NCBI GenBank assembly: GCA_034190875.2
Contig: CM067354.1
Location: 3,826,815 to 3,890,814 of the forward strand
Source: Urechis unicinctus
Taxonomy: Eukaryota; Annelida; Polychaeta; Xenopneusta; Urechidae
DNA: 64,000 nucleotides
Reading direction: 5' to 3'
Below are positions 25,063 to 38,293 of the stretch, piece by piece. The position numbers and the translations under genes are program-made. Below the pieces are notes generated by a model, which saw only the letters and a program-made list of their open reading frames with translations, made no database searches and was not told the origin of the DNA. Position 1 is the first letter of the stretch; every line of letters starts with the position of its first letter.

Positions 25063-25885
25063 CTTCTGCTTGCAGACAACCTCCTTGACACCGTTTCAAC
25101 TCCTGGGCCAAAACACAAACCGAAAGAACAAACCCTTTAAAGGCTTCTCAAACCAGCTGACTTCAAATGCAATGCAAAAGGCGTGATGGAATGAACGGGG
25201 TCACAAGATAACTTGTGAAATATCTGTAAAAGGTATTATGATACAATAAAACAGGTTCCAAGAAGGAAAAATGTTTGTTGTAACAGACATTGTGTAAAAT
25301 ATACAAAAATTAGCATCACTCCTGGTGTTTCAGTTTGTTAGTTATTGGTCTGCTGTCATCAGCGTGGGGCTCTCATGACCCAGAGGTCACAGACCCATTA
25401 AAATGCCTGTGAACGTACTGCCATTTACCCTGCAGGATGAAGGGACCAACATTCGTTAAAGAAGTTCAAATGCTTGAAGACATCAAAGTGTAGGGGTCAA
25501 GGTCAGCAGATTAATACAGGGTGATATCGAGCCAACAACAGCGAATGTAGCAGGGGCGGTGTGATTCACTGATGAACAACCAATTGGGTAACCAATATTG
25601 ATAACACTAAGCCAGCCACTGCGTTCGTCTCTTTTCAACTTGCTAAAGGTGCTACACCTCATAGCAACATCAGCAGCTAGACTGGAATCCCTCGTGTAAC
25701 GGCTGTTATCCAGGTCACTAGTTGACCAGTAGAAGAGACAGTAACTGGCTGGCCATATACAGGTATATGGTTGAGGCACAATGAACGTCAGGCATTGGGA
25801 AGCAACTCATTATTTCCCTGTAGGTGTATAGGTAACCTTAAATATTACAATATGTTCACACAAATGAGGCAGTGCCTGTTTTCGA

Positions 25886-26013
25886 TTCATTATAGATCAG
25901 CTTGTGCTGTTTTTGTAGTGCCTGTATGGATTCATTATAGATCAGCTTGTGCTGTTTGTGTAGTGCCTGTATGGACTCATTATAGATCAGCTTGTGCTGT
26001 TGGTGTAGGATGG
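25886..26013. repeat. 45-bp tandem repeat, three copies
   Basis: Three 45-bp units begin TTCATTATAGATCAGCTTGT and continue with GCTGTTTGTGTAGTGCC. Starts at 25886, 25931 and 25976. Confidence 0.9.
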
Positions 26014-28044
26014 ATCCCCGGATTTGGGGCAAGTATGCATGAAAGTGAAACACTGGGGTCCACTGAGATATTTTGGCTGGTGAGACCACTGCTGCCGTAA
26101 TTCACTTATACAGACACAATAATAAATGAGATGCAATGGTAATATCACTTGTGAACACATGCATGAAAACATGTAGCCATGTTATATACATAGTCAAGGT
26201 CCCCTAGCCTGATGGCTGTGGGCGCTGTTTACATGTTACTGATATTCAATAGTCTCGCCTTCAGTCTAGGCGAGCTTAATGTCTTGAACTGGACAGGCAT
26301 CCCAGATTTGGGATGCTCCAATCACAAGCTGTGTCTCTCGGTCACTCTCGGGTACTTTTGAGTCATTGTCTCTCATTGGTCAGTTCTACAAGTTCCAACC
26401 GGACGAGTGATTTTTATGAGCCGGGCACACATTCTACAACCCTCCGATTTGTTGTTTCACGCTGAGTGGCACCATTAATAACACAGTCGGCGGCGAGAGA
26501 AGCAGACACACAACTGGTTCTTTTAACGGACTATTATGTGAACATACTATCGCTAAGCATTAAAGCGCTTGTTGTGGTGCCAATTTGAACTTTTGAGATG
26601 CCCCATAATTTCAGAAGACATACAATGTGTTCTCATTGGACGCAGACCGCAACAATGTACATGACGTCACATAGAACCGAGGGTGCGTATCACAAGCCAG
26701 TTTCATGAGCCAGACACGTGCAATTAAGGTCAATCGGGGTCACAACCTTTGCGCTGATTGGTCACGAAGATTAACGAACGTGTCTAATAAATATTCGGAC
26801 GCGCCAGTTTAAGCTCTTATCTTGTCGTAGACTCTAGGGCGAGAAGCCTAGCGGAGCCCCTGGAGTCTGGGATGCAGACTATTATATACATGAAAGGCTT
26901 GTATTTGGAATTCTGGGTGATTGTATTGTGTTTCACACTACTACTGAGGATGTGTAACATATCGAATCTATCCGAACTATAGCCCAGTACCAAACCTAAC
27001 CACTGTTGTCTCTCTGTGAGGTCTGGGACTATGTCAAGCAAACAATGGTGGATCTGCAAACATTACCCTCACTGACTTCTATATTTCCCTGGCTGCTTCA
27101 ATGCTCAATGATGTATTAAGATATGTCAGCATTGTCAACAATGCCCACTATTTAGGAATTGCTACCTTGACCAGGTTATCGCTCACATCTCAGTGCTCAG
27201 ATGATCATTTGGATATAAGCTTTTTCTGCCCCACGATACCATGTGAAGGAAGCAATTTCACCCTCGTTGTCATCTACACTTGGAGCAGACAAAATCGTGG
27301 TTGAGAAATTTACTAAAGATTTGTTTTGTGTGGACATTTATGTGTTATAAAGAGTTAAGAGCTTTCTTGCGACTTCATAGAATTGAGTGAGCAACCAATG
27401 AGTTGAAGGAACAGATAATGTTATGCCTATTTCAAATGGACAAATAGTAGGATGAAGAATTATTCCTCCATTGACCACTCCACGACCAATGGCTTGACAT
27501 AGGATAGGCCACCAATGCAGATATAACACATTAGTGACTGATGGTAGTTCTACCAGCCCTGTGGGACATTGTATTGATGTTCTGTAATGATCAGTGGCAA
27601 CGCATTGTAAAAAAACATACATGATACAGAAGTTCCAGTCACACATGATACATATACAAATGACAAATTGTTAGTTTTTTTTAATGAGAAGTGCTCTCGC
27701 TGTGCAAACACGCAGACAAGGTTCTTCACCAGTGAACTATTGCTTTCCAAATTTTATTTTTGTGTCATTTTGTCTATGATTATCATTTGGCCATGACTAC
27801 CTTACAGGGGGAATATTTATTCATCAATAACACCTTGAGCATTAAAAAGACAGCCACATAGCGAGTTTAAACTGAAACTGTGAAAAATGAAGTCAAATGT
27901 CAAAGATAGAGGTTGCTGTGAACAATTCTCAAAATTTATGTAAGAATCGCTGAATAATAAAGAGAGTGGAATACCAAAATAGTGTTGATTAAGAGTAATC
28001 ATCTCAATTCTCTACACATATAGATACATAAGTACACAATATTG

Positions 28045-28092
28045 TAGCACCGGTCGAATGGTAATATAAATATATACCGTTCTGCAACGATA
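28045..28092 (+). mobile_element. Palindromic micro-element, degenerate copy
   Basis: It begins TAGCACCGGTCGAATGG and carries the exact family core GGTAATATAAATATATACC. The right arm, with GTTCTGCAACGATATT, pairs imperfectly with AATATTGTAGCAC on the left. No clean 9-bp duplication is seen, so the right border is uncertain. Confidence 0.6.
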
Positions 28093-28701
28093 TTTTGGGT
28101 GCCAACTAAACATGCGTTTGACTATATCGTTGGGTTTGGCATCTAGAAACCAACATATATCAAGAGCCTGTGGAAAAATATGTCCCATCGCGCAAAAAGC
28201 TTACCACCGATCAATGCGATACTTGAAGAAATGCCATCTATATATCATTTCCGTAAAATGGCGATGTGATGACTGCCATTTTGGAAAATATTGGGTAGCA
28301 TGGTTTCCCGTGATTTCATACGCATTGCCTCCCTGCTAAGCTTGCGAAGCACGTTGACGCACTTTGAATACAATCTGCTGTATCTTATCGAGTTCAGACG
28401 CAGGAAGCAATAGTCGTCAATGGTTCACATCATTCTGAGCATGCGCGATGTAAGTGGTGTGCGGTTGTTTCATACACAGGTCGATTCGTACACAGATGGT
28501 TGTTTCGTACGTGCAACCAGGAGTCGTTTCTAACACTGAATATGAGGTGTCTGAGATATGCTTGTTATTGTTATCTTTTTCAAATTATTATGTCGTGTTG
28601 TGTAATATTTGTGTCGTAGGTAATTTTTATGCATTTATCATGAGTTATCCAGATGTTACGCCTTACCTGACGAGGAAGGACAACTCAGCCATGGACCAGC
28701 C

Positions 28702-28767
28702 TAGCCCTTACAAGGCGTCAGAGTAGACTTATATATGTATATTTAAATTACCTTTCGACCGGGGCTA
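28702..28767 (-). mobile_element. 66-bp palindromic micro-element with an exact 9-bp duplication
   Basis: TAGCCC..GGGCTA ends bound a 66-bp insertion flanked by GGACCAGCC at 28693-28701 and 28768-28776. On the minus strand it reads TAGCCCCGGTCGAAAGG, then GTAATTTAAATATA, then CTACTCTGACGCCTTGTA. The core and the CTACTC.GACG.CTTGTA segment are shared with the copies at 53.0 and 56.8 kb. Confidence 0.88.
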
Positions 28768-29444
28768 GGACCAGCCACAAGACAATATGCCCAGGAGTTA
28801 AGTCGACCACAAGGCCATGCAATTAATGTGAAGACTAAAATAAGATTAAATAATTAAATACTGCATTAAACATTCATAGTGCAGAAATATGAGATTCATT
28901 AAAACCAACCCTTTCAAAACTCATCGTTTACACACCATAGTAATTATAAAGTAGGATATTTATTAAAACAATCCTTTCAGATCTCTCCTTTGGGATCACC
29001 GTATAAAATTTAATCGATTCAAGTTAAAATAATGATTTTTTTAATGCAAAATTCAACATTTTTGTTTTATGTCGCCATGATTTCATTGTCTAACATTCCT
29101 TGACGAACAATTTCAAATAAAACAAACATGCTACATACACTTTCAATTGTTGACTGGCAATTTCGTCTACATTAATTATGACATTATTAGCAACTCAACA
29201 AAAAAGATTTACGCTTTCAATTTCTTTAATAATCAATATTTACATTTATGTACATAACACTCACTGTTGCAGGTACCCAATAGATGCTCTAGTCTACACA
29301 AGCCAAAACATTTTTTCACGCCCACTCTTAATAAACCTTTGTGAAAATAAACAATAAACCACGATACCAGATAATTTACATTTAGATATATTAAATAGTT
29401 ACTTGACTTAGCATAACATACAGAACAACTGCTTTTGATATTGA

Positions 29445-29530
29445 GTGTACGAAACAACCGCAAGTAGCGTGTACGAAACAACCGCAAGTAGCGTGTACGA
29501 AACAACCTGTGTACGAAACTACTTGTAACC
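29445..29530. repeat. 24-bp tandem repeat, about 3.5 copies
   Basis: Units of GTGTACGAAACAACCGCAAG plus TAGC start at 29445, 29469 and 29493, with a truncated unit at 29509. Related words in the opposite orientation (GTTTCATACACAGG, GGTTGTTTCGTAC) occur at 28462-28512. Confidence 0.85.
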
Positions 29531-32500
29531 ATGTACGTGGGCTTGAACTTGAAAACAAACATGGTGCTGTGTTTCGGACTTTCTATCGCTTCCAAATTTA
29601 TCGAACTATAACTAATTACCATGGATGAAATCCCCCGCCACAAAGAAATAAAATTGTCCGTGGACATCAATGCATTCTAAAACTCCATCACTTGGGTATG
29701 TTTGGTAGTTGTCTGAATCGATCTCAAAATTTCGTAGTTACGATGTGTGCAAGCCATGTTCCGTGACGAATTAAAGAATGCATTTTCGTTGACCTATTTG
29801 CTATCGAAGCGTGGATGATAGTCTCTCGTGGAAATTGGATTACCAGAATGAGTAACGCTCAGACAAATTTCGGATATTATCGCTCACAAGTTATGCTAGT
29901 TTTTGCAATAATATAACTCATTATTGAGGTCAAACTGATATGGTTCCTTTTTATACTATAGCGTACATTCAATGTTATCTATTTGCAATCAATATAACAC
30001 CCACCGACAAAATATCAGTTCATAAGAGTCCAATCAGTAAAATCGACAACTCCCTAATTAAGCGATGACAAAATTCGGGGTCAACCAACAGCGTTATAGA
30101 CACGAGATGCTGCCTACGTCAGATGCCAGATGCTCTGTTGCAGATGCTACATAACGAAAAGCTGCCGCTGTGCATTCCCATGAAAAAAGCTGCAGTCACC
30201 GCGTTCTGTCCAGCCACCGCTGGCGAGCGTTTTGCCAAGTTGATAGAAATAACTGTCGAAAACTGTCAAATGAGTTCCCATTATTGCTATCAGAATTATA
30301 TTTGCATGGTCAGTGCAATGTCTCATTGGACATTCGACGGGTTTTGCCTCGAGACCCATTACTTAGTACTGCAAAAATTCATCACTTGTCTAAGCTTGCG
30401 AAATCAAGCAGTCTGTCCGCACCCACACACACAGTATCTAATGATTCGGTCTCACTGTCAGAATCGAAGTTGTGAATATCAGGAGACTGAATAAGACACT
30501 CATGTGGTTGAATAATGTGGAATGGCCCGCCAGTCACTCTTGGTTTGGTCTATCACATTGAAGCCTCTCTCCCATTCTGCCATAGATGAACAAATTGTTG
30601 GTATCAGGTCAAACAAATACAAAGCACTCTTTCTCTAGCATACGGTTCACTGGGGGCAAGCTCAAATGGTTCAGCGCGCGACTACGCGAACAACCGAATC
30701 GAACCAAGTACGAGAGCTGCGGTAATAAAACCTGAAGTTTGTCTGTTGGGCAACCTATCATATATTGACATGCGTGAATTTTGTCGTTGACGAACTGCGC
30801 TTATCTGGGGCCGTTTTTGTAAAGGATCTTAACTTGAGTTGTCGCACTCTCTCTGGGTGGGTTAATTACTTCCCGGCGACATTCCAAACATCAGAAACAT
30901 GCTTGAGACGTTTGTCTCCGGTTTTTGTCGGCGCATGCTACCATAAAATTCGCGTGTGTCAGCAAGCTTTAGATCAGGTGTTCATAAAGTCAGGTTTTTT
31001 AGAGGGTAAGTTGAGTTGGCTGTCTCAGCCGTATTCATAGAAAAAATTAGTCGTTGGGTCGACTGAAATCTCCGTAGTTAGTCTTTATGAATACGATCTG
31101 AGATCTCGGGACTCAGCTGATATTGCAAGTTCAAGTTGCGATAACTGACTAGCCACCCGGGCGCGTGATTAGGCGCGTCAACTCGCCCCAAATCGTTTTC
31201 AGTCGCCATTGACGGGCAGGCGACAGTTGGTTTCCATCCCTGATATAGACATCATGAAATGATATACGTCCGCTCTGGGCTAGAGGTTCAAGAAATTTGG
31301 CTTAGTCATTTAAATGCTACGTTGTAATGAATCGGAATACGATCACAGGACCTTCGACACTGTATGTTGTGCTAAAAATTGTTTTTTACCTGATCAATCA
31401 TACATCTCTGTGATTCTCTAAATAACCATGTATGTGTCATATTTCTTCAATTCGTAGTCTCGGAGATATTGCATCCAGACATGACTAGAATGCTACTGCG
31501 AAAAGGTGTTAAGGGACCAGTTTGGACCGTTATCAGCAATGTGACGTCACAGTTTACAGCTCAATACAAGAACTTTTGACCCCTTGCATTTTGTCCTTAA
31601 AAGTGTTTCTAGCTGGTGAATCTTCAATATGTTATTGCCCCAGTGATTCTATAAATAACCATGTAAGTTCGATATTCATCCTATGATTGGTCGCATAGAT
31701 ATTGCGATGTGAAGTCAGTTTGTAGCCCCATTGCGAAAGCGCATTTTTTGGGATTGATAGTTACGTTGACATTATGACAACGAAATAATCTAGTCATAAC
31801 GTTAGTGTTACTACCACTGTAGGGAAATACCCCTCTTGTTCATCATAGGAATCAATTTATCAATATTATATCTTAATTTATAATCAAATAAGTCATGCAC
31901 GAAAAATAACAGGAATTCGTATGGCATCTACATATTTATTTGTTTGTGAAAACAAAGAGTTACTCAGACCTATATATGCACATATATATAGGGGAACATA
32001 ATCAATTAAGATAACAAACTATCAGTAATAATAGACATGAAAATGATAGCACACAAAAATTGAAAAAGTTGATGAAAATAATTGGAATAATAATAGTATC
32101 CCAACAGATTATGCAAACAAATGGAGCACTAATTTATTAGTTTGGCACATTTACATACAGATGACATCAACCAACATTAGGTTGAATTCCTTGAATGGAC
32201 AATTTCATCCAAATATACAAAAGTTTCGAAAATTTCTATGGCACAGTGTCCTGTCTGTTAAGGATAAAACTGTTCAAGCAGATTTGCAAGTATCACAAAT
32301 ATAATTCATACATGTTACTTAATGTGTATAAATCTAGCTCATTCCTTCAATTTTAAAAGCCATTTTATACTCAAAGTAAATGTAGATGAAGAAAAGGGTA
32401 AATAATAACTGTCTGCAAAGTAAAATAGGAATAGTCTCTTCTACAGCTCAACTAAAGCAGATAATATGGTGCATACAAGCTACCACATTATTTGGCACCA

Positions 32501-32871
32501 CAAATATACCAGGCCTTGTAAGGCATCATTAAATTGATCGTAAAGTAACATACTGATTGCCCATTTGCACTGTTTACAGAATTTACAAGGTATGGTTCCC
32601 AACACCAATTATATACATACCACCATATTACAATTGTTTACATATGCATGTGAACTAATTTGTTGAGCTGTGCGTTTTCTACTGTGGTGCACAGTAAAAT
32701 AATGTTTAAATATAAGGACGGAGAAAAACTCCAAGATTTGGATATCACAGTGACTGCAATACATCAAGTAAAGCACGTTATAAACATTATGATAGCAAGA
32801 GGTTACCTCTAGAAATAACATTCTTGTCATCAGTTGCTCAGCTTATTCAACACAACAAATGCAACAAGACT

Positions 32872-35800
32872 TTAACAAGCCACAGGCTCAACAATTCTGG
32901 TCTGAACAGGAGTAGCCATAGGCTCGAGAACAGCGTTGGCTCCGCTGCGGTACCATTTATGACCACTGTCATCCTGCTTGACATATTCTAAGCCAGCAGT
33001 TCCCCCTTTGTTGATCACTGCCACAGGGCATGGGGGTGCAGCTTTCTTAATATACTCTATTTTGTACTCTGTGGTTCCTTCAAACGGAGCCTCACTCTGG
33101 TATCCTGTGTCGTTTGGTTTCAAACTGCGGACAGGGTTGGCTTGGTACTTGATGAAGTCCCGTGTGTATGTTGGCTGGCCTTCAAATGGAGCTTCATTGG
33201 GAACATAATCGCACCTCACTGGCACCTGCACTCTCTCCGCACCTGACATCTTCCGGTAATCTTCTCGGTAATTTGTTTTGTCATAGAATTTACCTGGAGT
33301 TTTCCTTGCTGATGATGGTTTCCTAGGAGCATTTCTTTCCATGGCTTTCTTGGTGAAGTCCATTTGATGTGTGGTATTCATCTGCATGTCACCCTCTGGC
33401 TTCACGTAGGCATCGTGTTTGTGGACGTACGGACGGTCTCCATGCTTCTTGATGTAGTCATGTTTGTGAGTGGTCTCATCCTCAAATTGGGCGTTAGATT
33501 GGTAAGGGTTGGGGTCAGGTCTGCAGCTTTGCATTATTCCAGCTTCCTTAGGGATGAAATCCTTCATATAGTTGGACAGGCCGTCGATCTTGGCTGGATT
33601 TGGAGCCCAGGCAACTTTTTCTTTCTTCTCCTTGGCCTCCAAAGGATGCTTAATGTACTCATCACGATACCCAGTTTGGCCATCAAAAGGTGCATCGGAA
33701 GCCTTAGCTCCTTCATCAGGCTTCATGCTCTGCCGTAGTGCCATAGGATGCTTGATGTAATCCCGTTGGTATGTGGGCGTACCAGCAAATGCTGCATCTG
33801 GGGGGGCGTAATCGTTCCTCATTGTAATAGTAGGTTTCTCACCAAGGGGCCATTTTCGGAAATCTTCCTTGTAGTTGGTGGCATCCCGGAACTCACCAGG
33901 GTTCTTGTTCACGTTGATTGGTTTTTTGGCAAGTTGTTTGTCGAGAGGTTTCTTGGTGAACTCCATTTGATGTGTGGTATTCATATGCATGTCACCCTCC
34001 GGCTTCACGTAGGCATCGTGTTTGTGGACATACGGACGGTCTCCATGCTTCTTGATGTAGTCATGTTTGTGAGTGGTCTCATCCTCAAATTGGGCGTTAG
34101 ATTGGTAAGGGTTGGGGTCAGGTCTGCAGCTTTGCATTTTTCCAGCTTCCTTAGGGATGAAATCCTTCATATAGTTGGATAGGCCATCGATCTTAGCTGG
34201 ATTTGGAGCCCAGTTTGGCTTCTCCTTTTGTTGACGCTGAGCCAAGGGATGTTTAATATATTCATCCCTGTACCCAGTCTTGCCATCAAATGGGGCATCT
34301 GAGGCTTTAGCACCCTCATCAGGCTTCATGCTCTGACGGAAAGCTACAGGATGCTTGATGTAATCACGCTGGTATGTTGGCGTTCCTGCAAATCTGGCAT
34401 CATTTGGGACATAACCATCTTCTCTCACAATCTTCTGGGGAGCTGAAGCTGACCACTTCCTATAATCACCTGAAATACAAAATGAAAGGCAACTAAACAT
34501 AAATATATATTTAAAGTGAATAAAATGAATAAGGCATGGGATAGATACATGTATTTTCTTTTCTATGACAGGTATTCATAAGAAATTCTGCTTTGTTTAT
34601 TGGCTAGCATATGATTGAAATTTTCTTAGAACTTTAATGACAACAAACAACATAATTTAACCCAGTAAAACAATGCCAACAGTGTGTTCATTAAGTTTAA
34701 TTTTCGAGACAGAAAACTTGGTCAGTTGACAATACTCACGCTTATATGTTGGTTCTCCATCAAATCTCCCAAGCACTTTTGGTGCATCATCCCTCTTGCT
34801 AAGCTTTACTGGCTCAGACCGTTTCTCTGCAAGCAATATCTTTTATTCAATTTCTTTCATATATAACTATGGGCCATCTCTGTATATGATACGCAGTCAG
34901 TTCCCTAGTTGTGCATCAAAAGATATAAATACAAAAACCAAATATACTTGTGAAATCTTTGTTGTAGTTGGTGGTTGCATCAAAGTCGCCCTCTGGTGCT
35001 TTGTAAGCCTCCCCCTGATGGCGGTATCGAGCCCCTAGAGGATGTTTTGTGTAGTCTTTCCTGGATGCACATTCAACAGTATTTTAATATTGAGGCATAT
35101 ATATCAAACCCCAATCAAACAGCACCTAGGGGTAAGACACTGACTAACAGACACTGTAAGATAGTGACTTCATAATTGATTGGACGTTAGCAACACAGCA
35201 ACCTTCATTAGATTTCACTCGCACAAAATCACTGTTAGTTAACAATAAAATTCCATCCAACTCCCTGATGACAATGTTCAGAAACATACAAGCACAGTCA
35301 AACTTGAGGTCCCAAAATAACAAATTGACATCTCACCAGGCTGTGAGATCAATACCAAAAGTTAATGCACCTGTGAGTTGTTTCATCCTGGAGTGGGTCA
35401 CCATTCTGTGCTGGCTGTGGAATCGGCTTGAAACTCTTAGCCATTTCAATCGGATGTTCCTTGTATTTATTGGCATATTCACTTATTGTGCAGATTTTAT
35501 CTTTATTGACAACACCTCTTGGGAAATGTGGACACCTGTGTCGGCTGAAAGGGGACAACAGAGATGAATGACATGGAGTTCAACACTTAACTCATATATG
35601 TCTTCTTTGGATGCCTATAGCAATGTTATTTGTTCTAAATTTACTTGCTCACACCTCTTTTGAATGAAACCTGGAGGGTTCATTGTGAAATATTTAATTT
35701 AATGTTGTAAAACTCTCAAGTGATTCCCACAGCACTCATGGGTCATAAATATTGAACAGATGATAAGCTTGCTTAAAATTGCTCCTCTTTGATAAAGTGT

Positions 35801-36357
35801 TACTTCAAAAGGTTTCAGGTGTTTTATTCTTAATTATTGTACGATTGTGTGTTTCTGGCAACCACTGTTGACTTAACGAAAATTTTAATTTCTATAACAT
35901 ATCTATGGTTAGCTGATATAATCAAAGTCAGGTCAAAATTTGCCTTCATTATATGGCATATGTCACACCTTATATGGTGAATTTCAGTCACTGCAATGGA
36001 TATATAATTTTTGTCTCATCAATGTTCTTTCTGTGCATCAATTTTGATAAAAATTCACGTTGTTGCAATTTATGTCTGCATGGCTTGTAATCGAATCAGA
36101 ATGCAATTGCTAAGTCTAGATCTGTTGAAATTTATACGCTTGAATCAATTCTGGAGGTTCAATGGGATTCAAACTTGGGTAGGATTTAGAATGAATTGAT
36201 GATATCGCACGATGTACGGAGATGTATGATGAGTAGAAAGCTACGTAGTACAATTACGAAGGACGATTGTCGAATCCGATATCGACGACTAATCGGAAAA
36301 AATATTATATTGTACTTACCCACAAGTGCATATCATACAGATACAAAGTTGCGTCAT
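32872..36357 (-). CDS. SAXO2: SAXO family protein, stabiliser of axonemal microtubules (SAXO1/2-like)
   Basis: Five exons, 36357-36320, 35544-35371, 35060-34948, 34826-34740 and 34469-32872, join with matching phases to give 669 residues. The N-terminus, MTQLCICMICTCG then RHRCPHFPRG, is the cysteine-rich family start (human: CxCELCSCGRHHCPHLP). Many Mn-type modules follow of the form F.G.TTY..DYIKH and TTHKHDYIKK. SAXO proteins bind and stabilise ciliary and flagellar microtubules through these modules. At 669 residues it is longer than the human proteins (roughly 400-475), because a 201-residue block is tandemly repeated within the last exon. It stands head to head with EFL1, the arrangement of human SAXO2 and EFL1, so SAXO2 is the likelier ortholog. 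That assignment is inference. Confidence 0.93.
33209..34414 (-). repeat. Internal 603-bp tandem duplication in the SAXO last exon
   Basis: Two 603-bp (201-codon) blocks stand in frame, each opening near GTPTYQRDYIKHP. The stretches about 33411-33570 and 34014-34173 differ at only a few bases by eye. Other parts of the block are more diverged, so identity is uneven, as expected if gene conversion or selection acts on part of it. Confidence 0.88.
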
Positions 36358-37681
36358 TGTGCACAGTGCTCGTGAAGAACAATTCACGAGATAATGAAGG
36401 GACTTTACTTTCACAGCTATGTATCGTGCTTCAAACGACTGCGGACGTCGCCAAGACCTCACAGTCCCTCTTTGTTTGGGTGCCGGCGGTTAGCAACCGT
36501 GTTGGGGGTGTTAGCTTGGAGCGGAATATTGATTATGATCTTGCTTTAAATGTGTGCTACTGACGGACAGGAACTGACATACTGAGTAATGTTAGCAACT
36601 TTGACAGTCAGAAACGTGGATATCAAATATAGAACTTCAAAATCAGATTGCGAATTATAAGAGAGATATCAATCTTTGATAATGGACTCGTCTAAATTAA
36701 AACCTCGTGAAAACCCGCAATCAACGAGCTTGATAGACGTGACATCCGGTCTAAACATTTACACATGTTTCGCAACCGTATTGAAATCAGAGTAATGGTT
36801 ATATCGCTTGTGTTTCCGCCAAATCAGCCATACTGCAGCCTTTATCGTAGTGAATGGAATACGAACATCTATCGCTCATTGGAACAGGTAATTCAATCTA
36901 AAACGATAGATAAACCATCGAGTTCTCATTCTTTTCATTAACTGATTATCAACGATGTCTCATTAAAAAAACCATTTCTTGTTGAAGTTATTCTGCGATT
37001 TGATCAGCAATTGTTTGTAAAAAAGTAACAAGAGTAAAATATATGAATATGTGCGTGCATAATAAACAAATGTCCACATAAATGGTACCGAGCAAGTGTA
37101 ACCAGCATGACAAGGGTCTTATAGAGCTTAATAAAAGAAACAAAATGACACCAAGATTGTCAAAATATGTTATGGAACAAGAAAGTTATGTCGATTTTAG
37201 TCCATGAAAACTAATAAATTTGTCCCTCTGTTTTGCATTGACTAGACCAAAATGGTGTGATCTGGGAAATGAATTGGCCATTACTTTTTAGTTTTTCAAG
37301 ATATTTTAATGAAAATTTTAGTTATATGAATGTAGATGTGTGGGGGTAATCTTATATACAGTCAAGAACAGAGACAGAGACAGTTTGTTCGTTGCTGCAT
37401 TCTTTTGATCTAGACTCGGCAGCCTGAGCTACTTGGTGCGCCATGGCGCGTTGCGCGCGACGTGATGAATTGCACTTTTAATGTTGACCGCCACGGTAGA
37501 CAACTAATACGTCTGTTGGTTTGAATTATCCGCTTCTGACAAAACGCATTAATGGTCATTTATATTTTGAAACGAGAATGGGATTAAACTGTAACTATCG
37601 TTTTTATGGAGTTTTAAAAATATACAATTAACATTGCGGGATAAGCGCTGCCGCTTTTTGCGACGTTCAGCTGACACCCAC

Positions 37682-38293
37682 ACCATTGCTGAATGTACAT
37701 GGGGACATTCCGCTAAGTATAACTCAAGTTGCCTGCCACCAATATTGATGAAACTTGGCCAGTTATTAGATGAAATGTTGTTTTAAACGTCTATTAACTT
37801 AAGGATGATGTCTATGCGTGAGAAAGAAGGTTTTGATGCGATGGAACTTAATGAACTTTTATAATCGCGCGATCTCCGTAATGACGCATTGCCGGATGTA
37901 CATGGGGACATTCCGCTAAGTATAACTCAAGTTGCCTGCCACCAATATTGATGAAACTTGGCCAGTTATTAGATGAAATGTTGTTTTAAACGTCTATTAA
38001 CTTAAGGATGATGTCTATGCGTGAGAAAGATGGTTTTGATGCGATGGAACTTAATGAACTTTTATAATCGCACGATCTCCGTAATGACGCATTGCTGGAT
38101 GTACATGGGGACATTCCGCTAAGTATAACTCAAGTTGCCTGCCACCAATATTGATGAAACTTGGCCAGTTATTAGATGAAATGTTGTTTTAAACGTCTAT
38201 TAACTTTAGGATGATGTCTATGCGTGCGAAAGTAGGTTTTGGAGCGTCGGAACTTAACGACAATTTGTAAATCTCGATATCTCCGCAATGACG
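37682..38293. repeat. 203-bp direct repeat, three tandem copies
   Basis: Units begin at about 37694, 37897 and 38100 (TGTACATGGGGACATTCCGC) and also carry CACCAATATTGATGAAACTT and GATCTCCGTAATGACG. Copies 1 and 2 are nearly identical, while the 3' part of copy 3 is more diverged. The array sits between two divergent promoters. Confidence 0.93.

Larger units (their letters stand above)
25063..32871. other. Intergenic region between the unknown gene and SAXO
   Basis: This holds the promoter side of the gene at 25062 and the 3' side of SAXO. It contains a 45-bp tandem array, two micro-elements and an inverted-repeat pair (listed separately), plus a pair of diverged direct repeats near 31410 and 31650 (GATTCTMTAAATAACCATGT). 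Overlapping open frames at 30123-30494 have no recognised domain. No gene is called. Confidence 0.55.

Noticed and set aside
26247-26885. DNA transposon of about 640 bp with ends AATAGTCT..AGACTATT and shared CTAGGCGAG-type words
   Set aside because: End similarity is short and interrupted, and no target-site duplication was found, so chance or an older unrelated repeat cannot be excluded.
30123-30494. Two overlapping open frames of about 100-120 codons on the + strand and one on the -
   Set aside because: No recognisable domain, mutually overlapping, and no supporting neighbouring exon with compatible phase was found.
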